The notes under the pieces: model-generated
What the model was told of the DNA's origin: nothing
What the model saw: only the letters and a program-made list of their open reading frames with translations
The model's database searches: none
Part shown: piece after piece, positions 36,426-39,920 of the stretch
Layout of the letters: the number at the start of each line of letters is the position of its first letter
Numbering within the stretch: the stretch's first letter is position 1
Translations under genes and position numbers: made by a program
Assembly (NCBI GenBank): GCA_945290265.1
Contig: CALYQW010000029.1
Span: forward strand, 1-39,920
DNA from: an uncultured Erwinia sp.
Lineage (GTDB): Bacteria > Pseudomonadota > Gammaproteobacteria > Enterobacterales > Enterobacteriaceae
Length of the DNA: 39,920 bases
Direction: 5' to 3'

Positions 36426-36818
36426 TTAAAATCCGAGACTGACCACCACCATCACCATCACCAGCACGCCGCCGATAACAAACAGCTGCGGTTCCAGCCA
36501 CAGCACCAGGGTAGAGGCAGTGACCGGCGGCTGATAGGAAACAAATTTACCGTAGCGATCGATCATCCAGGCTTTGATTTGATGCGGGGTTTGCCCGGCA
36601 CGCAGCTGCTGATAAACCTTCAGGCGCATATCGGCGGCAATCATCGAGTTGGAGTCGGCAATGCTGTTGTTCTGGCATTTCGGGCAGCGCAGCGATTCCG
36701 TCAGCTGGCGGTACTGCTGCTCCTGGCCTGGTGAGTCAAACTGCCAGGTATCAATAGTGTCCGCCACGGCAGCCACGCTGAATATCAGCATGCAGAGTGC
36801 CAGCAGGGTGCTTTTCAT
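36426..36818 (-). CDS. ccmH: CcmH-type heme lyase subunit (open frame in a decaying operon)
   Basis: A 130-residue protein with signal peptide (MKSTLLALCMLIFSVAAVA) and the intact redox motif LRCPKCQNNSIADSNSMIAA, followed by YGKFVSYQPPVTASTLVLW and a C-terminal membrane helix. CcmH reduces the apocytochrome c heme site. I start at ATG 36818; it overlaps the ccmG stop (ATGA) and has GGAGGTGGCGC-like sequence upstream. The frame ends in TAA directly after the helix, which is the normal length for stand-alone CcmH. With ccmG and ccmI broken on both sides it probably has no job left. Confidence 0.85.
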   Translation of the reverse strand: MKSTLLALCMLIFSVAAVADTIDTWQFDSPGQEQQYRQLTESLRCPKCQNNSIADSNSMIAADMRLKVYQQLRAGQTPHQIKAWMIDRYGKFVSYQPPVTASTLVLWLEPQLFVIGGVLVMVMVVVSLGF

Positions 36819-37357
36819 GCGCCACCTCGCTGGCGGTATTTCTGCCACAGGGGTTTGTTCTCATTTTCCCACACCTGCGGATTAACATCCCCGGCATGGC
36901 GGTAGCGAATTATCCCGTTACAGTCGATCAGGAAGGTTTCCGGCGCACCGTCCCCCCCCCCAGATCCAGTCCCAGCATACCGTCACCGTCATACAGGCTT
37001 AATTCATAAGGGTTGACCAGCGTATTCAGCCAGTTAACCGCCTTCTGCCGGTTATTTTTATAGTTCATCCCGACAATCTGTACACCCTGGCTGGCCAGGG
37101 TGTACAGATACTGATGTTCCGCGCGGCAGGTCGGGCGCCAGCTGGCCCAGACGTTCAGCAGCAGCGGCGAACCGCTGTACAGTACCCACTGATCAAAGGT
37201 TTTTCCCGGCTGCTCAAGCGACTCCAGACGAAACACCGGCACCGGTTTACCGGTCAGCGCCGATTCCAGCCGGGTAGGATCGTCGCCCTCAGCATTGCGG
37301 GTCAGCTGCCCGCAGCAAAAACAGCACCAGCGGGATATAGAGAGTTTTTTTGCTCAC
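36815..37357 (-). pseudogene. ccmG: ccmG/dsbE thioredoxin-like gene, frameshifted and active-site mutated
   Basis: The gene starts with GTG 37357 (SKKTLYIPLVLFLL) and follows CcmG/DsbE in pieces: LTRNAEGDDPTRLESALTGK, then LLNVWASWRPTCRAEHQYLY and ETFLIDCNGIIRYRHAGDVN. Lesions: a frameshift after LFLL near 37310, and another in a run of ten C (36952-36961). The active site, WCPTC in working CcmG, reads WRPTC here, with CGC at 37137-37135 in place of a cysteine codon; one transition is enough. The combination of substitution and indels points to real decay. Confidence 0.87.
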
Positions 37358-37389
37358 CGCGCTTCTTCCGGCGTTTTTTTACGCGCAGG

Positions 37390-37465
37390 TTAGCGCGGAT
37401 CCAGCAGACACAGCAGGCCACCGGCCACCGGCCACCATAATCCCAACGCCTGGCAGTACGCTGTT
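37390..37465 (-). pseudogene. ccmF: 3' remnant of ccmF
   Basis: Only the tail is left: GGLLCLLDPR followed by TAA, which is the conserved C-terminal helix end of CcmF, directly upstream of ccmG as in intact ccm operons. The preceding residues are scrambled by three tandem copies of a 7-base unit (GGCCACC on the plus strand, 37416-37436), which shift the frame. The rest of ccmF and ccmABCDE is absent from the window. Confidence 0.72.
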
Positions 37466-37797
37466 ACTGAAAAACGCCGATATGGTGGACACCATGGACA
37501 GCAAACGCCACGAGAAAGCAGGGCTGCATTTATATTAAGGGCAATACCATTCTGGCAACAGGCAGCGCGGCGGAAATGCCGCAGACCGCCAATCGGGTGG
37601 TTGATCTCAAGGGACATAGATCCCAGAGCCTGACGCGCATTATACCTGCCGCGCAGGATGGCGAGCTGTTTAAATGGCTGACCACACTATACCCTGTATG
37701 GCAACATCTGACCCCGGAATGGCCAGCTTACCGCTACCGATCTGCCGGTATTGATTGAAAAGCATAACAAACTGGCCAACCAGCTGGTTAACAGCTA
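37466..37797 (+). pseudogene. Degenerate coding fragment of unknown origin
   Basis: Joining three frames gives one plausible protein end: NADMVDTMDSKRHEKAGLHL, YIKGNTILATGSAAEMPQTA, VVDLKGHRSQSLTRIIPAAQ and, last, LPVLIEKHNKLANQLVNS before TAA at 37797. Frame changes are near 37535 (ATATTAAG) and near 37720. I do not recognise the family; it might be the C-terminal part of a periplasmic or sensor protein. It runs toward argW on the opposite strand to the ccm remnants. Confidence 0.45.
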
Positions 37798-37854
37798 ATC
37801 ATCACCGCCATGTACACATAAGCGATTTAAATCAGTGTGCAGTGGCTGCAGTGC

Positions 37855-37884
37855 TTGATGTACTGTAGCCAAATGCGTTAGTAT
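37855..37884 (+). promoter_or_regulatory. Probable promoter of argW tRNA
   Basis: TTGATG (37855-37860) and TAGTAT (37879-37884) are separated by 18 bases and lie 40 bases before the tRNA 5' end. Confidence 0.55.
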
Positions 37885-37923
37885 CGCAGCGCAACAAAAC
37901 CAGCGAAAACAACAGCCTTCCCT

Positions 37924-37998
37924 GTCCCCTTAGTTAAATGGATATAACAAGCCCCTCCTAAGGGCTGGTTGCAGGTTCGATTCCTGCAGGGGACACCA
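37924..37998 (+). tRNA. argW: tRNA-Arg (anticodon CCU)
   Basis: A 75-base gene from GTCCCCT to GGACACCA, including the encoded CCA. The acceptor stem GTCCCC pairs with GGGGAC; the anticodon arm is AGCCC-CTCCTAA-GGGCT with CCT at the middle; the T arm is GCAGG-TTCGATT-CCTGC. It is nearly identical to E. coli argW as I remember it. argW decodes the rare AGG codon and is a known phage integration site in enterics. Confidence 0.97.
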
Positions 37999-38007
37999 TC
38001 TATGCTC

Positions 38008-38214
38008 TTACCAGCCAATCTCCAGCCTGCCGCCTCTTCTGTCAGCATCCCAGTCTGGTTTTTTTCCTGACATAATATCTCTACGGGTTTCCTTACCGGG
38101 TCTGGTCATTAAGTCCGGAAAAGGATTCTTTTCCACTTTTGTTGCTGGCATCTCGATTGCTTCAAATGTGCATCCATTTAAAAACAAAACCATTAAGATA
38201 ATTATTAGTTTCAT
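38008..38214 (-). CDS. Small predicted lipoprotein, 68 residues
   Basis: The N-terminus MKLIIILMVLFLNGC ends in a lipobox (LNGC), so the mature lipoprotein begins at Cys15. The remainder (53 residues) is charged and has no recognisable domain, ending RRGGRLEIGW. AGGATGCATAGCA precedes the ATG. It stops ten bases from the tRNA and faces it. AT-rich like the following island. Role unknown. Confidence 0.65.
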   Translation of the reverse strand: MKLIIILMVLFLNGCTFEAIEMPATKVEKNPFPDLMTRPGKETRRDIMSGKKPDWDADRRGGRLEIGW

Positions 38215-38574
38215 TGCTATGCATCCTGGTTAAAATTAAATTAATTCCGGGGATATTTAATTTATTTGTTATTGAACGCAATACTGAAATTGCCTGGTTA
38301 TCGCAAAAATTCACTATATTAAAATAATAAATAAAATTTAGTGCATTACCCCGTTTGTAATTATTGCGAAGTAGCTCGAAGGTGAAGCAGCTGCATACTT
38401 AACCACACTTGTGATGACTTGCAAAACGCCTTAAGGTCATCTGTTAACCCCCCCTGCCTTAAATGAATTTATTCTGTTAATTAGAAAATTATGCCAACGC
38501 ATAAGCCTTGCGATGTATCTGTTTACATCATCAGGGTTATGATGCTATGCTTTACATCAATAAGGAAATAAGTT
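38215..38574. promoter_or_regulatory. AT-rich gap with candidate autoregulatory operator of the toxin-antitoxin pair
   Basis: Most of this 360-base stretch is plain AT-rich DNA without a gene. Just before the toxin start there is an inverted repeat GATGTA-N6-TACATC (38512-38529), and TTTACATCA occurs twice, at 38522-38530 and 38551-38559, 29 bases or about three helical turns apart. Such paired sites before a toxin-antitoxin operon would suit repression by the antitoxin. AAGGAAATAAGTT leads into the ATG at 38575. Confidence 0.5.
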
Positions 38575-38859
38575 ATGCCTGCCATCGAGTTAATGAATCG
38601 ACGGATTCAGATGGATGAAAATGCTTTTGCCTCAATACGTATCCTTAAAGTTAAACCATCGATTGCGGGCAGCCAGCATCATTACAAGTACAGCCTGGCG
38701 TATGTTGTTAATGGTGAATGTATTATGCGCTACGACAATGAACGTGGGAAAGGTGACCACAAGCATATTGATGGCCAGGAGTAACCCATCATATTCACTA
38801 CTGTCGGGAACCTGATAGCCAGTTTCAGGGCCGATATAAATCTGTTGAGGAATCAATAA
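38575..38859 (+). pseudogene. TumE-family (DUF6516) toxin with in-frame stop
   Basis: The first 69 codons encode a TumE-like start: MNRRIQMDENAFASIRILKV, SQHHYKYSLAYVVNGECIMR and YDNERGKGDHKHIDGQE, which is the signature block of the family. A TAA at 38782-38784 interrupts it; the same frame then continues 24 codons (PIIFTTVGNLIASFRADINL) to a second stop at 38857-38859, giving about 94 residues, normal for the family. So the lesion is a single nonsense codon, not a frameshift. The intact gene would stop two bases before the antitoxin start. Functional assignment is from family knowledge; toxicity here is unlikely. Confidence 0.78.
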
Positions 38860-38861
38860 CT

Positions 38862-39221
38862 ATGCGCATACTTACCGTCAAAGTCATGACTATTGATGAT
38901 GCTTTTCGGGAAGCGATGGCCGATGCTGCACGGGCTGTAAGCGGGCAGATTATCGGCTCAGAACTGATCTTTCCTGGTGTAGAACAGCTGGCAAAAACCA
39001 TGCTGGCCCCCAATCGCTGGCAGATTATCAAAGTGATGCAAGGTGGAAAACCGCTATCTATTCGCGCGTTGTCACGTATTGTCCAGCGCGATTTTCGCGG
39101 CGTTTATAATGATGTTCAGGCGCTGCTTAATGGTGGGGTATTAGATAAAGCCGGTGAAAAGATCGTGTTACCTTATGACCGAATTCATATTGAGTTTAAT
39201 TCAGATGAGGTAGCGGCTTAG
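38862..39221 (+). CDS. TumA/HVO_A0114-type winged-helix antitoxin
   Basis: A 119-residue protein. The C-terminal half is an HTH of the HVO_A0114 type (WQIIKVMQGGKPLSIRALSR, then DFRGVYNDVQALLNGGVLDK and VLPYDRIHIEF), the usual partner of TumE-like toxins. The N-terminal half (TIDDAFREAMADAARAVSGQ) probably contacts the toxin. It is intact and starts two bases after the toxin's natural stop, with GAGG further upstream. It should bind its own promoter and neutralise the toxin; with the toxin broken it may persist as an orphan antitoxin. Confidence 0.82.
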   Translation: MRILTVKVMTIDDAFREAMADAARAVSGQIIGSELIFPGVEQLAKTMLAPNRWQIIKVMQGGKPLSIRALSRIVQRDFRGVYNDVQALLNGGVLDKAGEKIVLPYDRIHIEFNSDEVAA

Positions 39222-39230
39222 TGCCGGGTG

Positions 39231-39452
39231 ATGATGTTTCGTCCGTTTATCTGACGGGCGCTGGTTTACCTGGTTAACATTGTTCGTTTTATCAGTGCTG
39301 TTATTTGCCAGCCAAATCAAGCCGTTGCCTTATCGTCAAAAAATCCGAATAAGTGCAGAAAACAAGCAGGTAATATTTACAACAGGATGCGCTACTGATT
39401 ATGCTTATACCGCTAAAGCAGTATGGACAATCACTACAAGGAACCGTTTTTT
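39231..39452 (+). pseudogene. Possible remnant of a small membrane protein
   Basis: ATG at 39231 reads MMFRPFI then TGA. One frame over, GRWFTWLTLFVLSVLLFASQ gives one good membrane helix followed by a short extracytoplasmic part (KIRISAENKQVIFTTGCATD). Joining the two frames near 39254 gives a plausible 1-helix protein of about 75 residues or more. I do not recognise it. A start at TTG 39280 is an alternative. It may be the partner gene of the DUF3289-type gene that follows. Confidence 0.4.
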
Positions 39453-39920
39453 ATGCCCGCACTCCAGTTTCCCTGCACGATTTTCAAAACTCAAAAAAGA
39501 ATGGATGACTATAGCGCCAGTGATATGCGCTGCGGCGATTTGACCGAAGCAGAATTAAAATCCAAATACCGACTGGATTATATTTCAAACCTGGTTGATC
39601 CCTGGACATTAACCCGGCGTTCATCAATGGGTCGTCCTCAGTCCCTGTTTTGCTGTAATCTGCGTGAACAAGGCGAAAAAATTAGCCGCCAGCAATGTGC
39701 CATAATGTTGTTTGATGAGTTCCGGGCATTATCCGGTAAATTTTCCTTTTATGGGCCATACCGTCACCTGATTGTCAAAATGATCAACCATATGCAGAAT
39801 GGCAAAGGTATACCTTTCCAGGATATATCGCTGAACAGTGCATTGAGGGAGCATATTCTTCGTGACAAAACAGAAAACAGAAAACAGAAAACAGAAAACA
39901 GAAAACAGAAAACAGAAAAC
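39453..39920 (+). CDS. DUF3289 family protein (3' end outside window)
   Basis: 156 codons are present; the gene leaves the window. Start ATG 39453, with AAGGAA nine bases upstream. The family block is visible: FKTQKRMDDYSASDMRCGDL, SNLVDPWTLTRR, then FDEFRALSGKFSFYGPYRHL and IVKMINHMQNGKGIPFQDIS. I recall this as DUF3289, found in enterobacterial accessory loci; its biochemical role is not established. From about residue 140 the coding region becomes a 7-base tandem repeat, translated as repeats of TENRKQK, replacing the expected family C-terminal half. Confidence 0.72.
   Translation, partial: MPALQFPCTIFKTQKRMDDYSASDMRCGDLTEAELKSKYRLDYISNLVDPWTLTRRSSMGRPQSLFCCNLREQGEKISRQQCAIMLFDEFRALSGKFSFYGPYRHLIVKMINHMQNGKGIPFQDISLNSALREHILRDKTENRKQKTENRKQKTEN
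39871..39920 (+). repeat. Heptanucleotide tandem repeat CAGAAAA, at least seven copies
   Basis: Seven perfect copies of CAGAAAA run from 39871 to 39919 and the window ends inside the array, so the total is unknown. The unit is not a multiple of three; gain or loss of a copy shifts the frame of the gene it interrupts. Confidence 0.95.

Noticed and set aside
36426-36848. Longer start (36848) for the ccmH frame
   Set aside because: The ten extra residues lie inside the ccmG coding end and precede the natural signal peptide at MKSTLLALC.
39871-39920. CRISPR array
   Set aside because: The repeat is a 7-base unit without spacers; it is a microsatellite, and no cas genes are present.

Overview
The window looks like a chromosomal segment of an enterobacterium, most likely from the Erwinia/Pantoea group (Erwiniaceae). 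The reason is that about 25 kb follows the E. coli 50-53 min gene order (yfcD, yfcH, ubiX-purF-cvpA-dedD-folC-accD-dedA-truA-usg-pdxB, flk, fabB, mnmC, yfcL-epmC, yfcA-mepA-aroC-prmB, smrB, sixA, yfcZ, fadL, mlaA, argW), with lineage-specific losses and insertions. Relative to E. coli, yfcEFG/folX, the hisJQMP-argT transport block and fadJI are missing. All names were assigned by reading the protein sequences; no database search was possible.

Layout. 1-6.1 kb: a MocR/GabR-type regulator (running off the left edge) faces gabT, followed by a polyamine-type ABC transporter (binding protein and two permeases, no ATPase gene in the window) with a candidate sigma-54 promoter between gabT and the binding protein. 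6.1-8.6 kb: yfcD (Nudix), yfcH, a long inverted repeat, ubiX. 8.6-18 kb: one long leftward housekeeping run, pdxB-usg-truA-dedA-accD-folC-dedD-cvpA-purF-ubiX, with a consensus-like PurR operator ahead of cvpA-purF. 18-20 kb: an AraC regulator and a divergent EamA exporter inserted between pdxB and flk. 20-25.7 kb: flk, a hairpin-rich repeat, fabB and divergent mnmC, then yfcL/epmC. 25.7-26.1 kb: an unannotated-looking 43-residue secreted peptide gene with its own terminator. 26-31 kb: yfcA-mepA-aroC-prmB, smrB, sixA.

From 31 kb on the window changes character: broken genes and AT-rich accessory DNA appear. yfcZ carries a one-base frameshift. fadL is intact with a recognisable FadR site. Next comes a three-times frameshifted pesticin/T4-lysozyme-like muramidase whose end overlaps an intact LprI/DUF1311-type secreted protein, which looks like a dead effector beside a surviving immunity gene. 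mlaA is followed by a decaying cytochrome c maturation cluster (ccmF-ccmG-ccmH-ccmI remnants, with the CcmG active-site WCPTC changed to WRPTC). After tRNA-Arg(CCU) (argW), a known integration hotspot in enterics, lie a small lipoprotein, a TumE/TumA-like toxin-antitoxin pair whose toxin has an in-frame stop, and a DUF3289-type gene that runs into a 7-bp tandem repeat at the right edge of the window.

The most interesting parts are the small secreted peptide at 25.9 kb, the muramidase/LprI pair, the broken-toxin/intact-antitoxin pair, and the heptanucleotide repeat inside the terminal coding sequence. Several frameshifts fall in homopolymers, so sequencing error has to be excluded for some of the breaks; the ccm lesions include substitutions and look like real decay.
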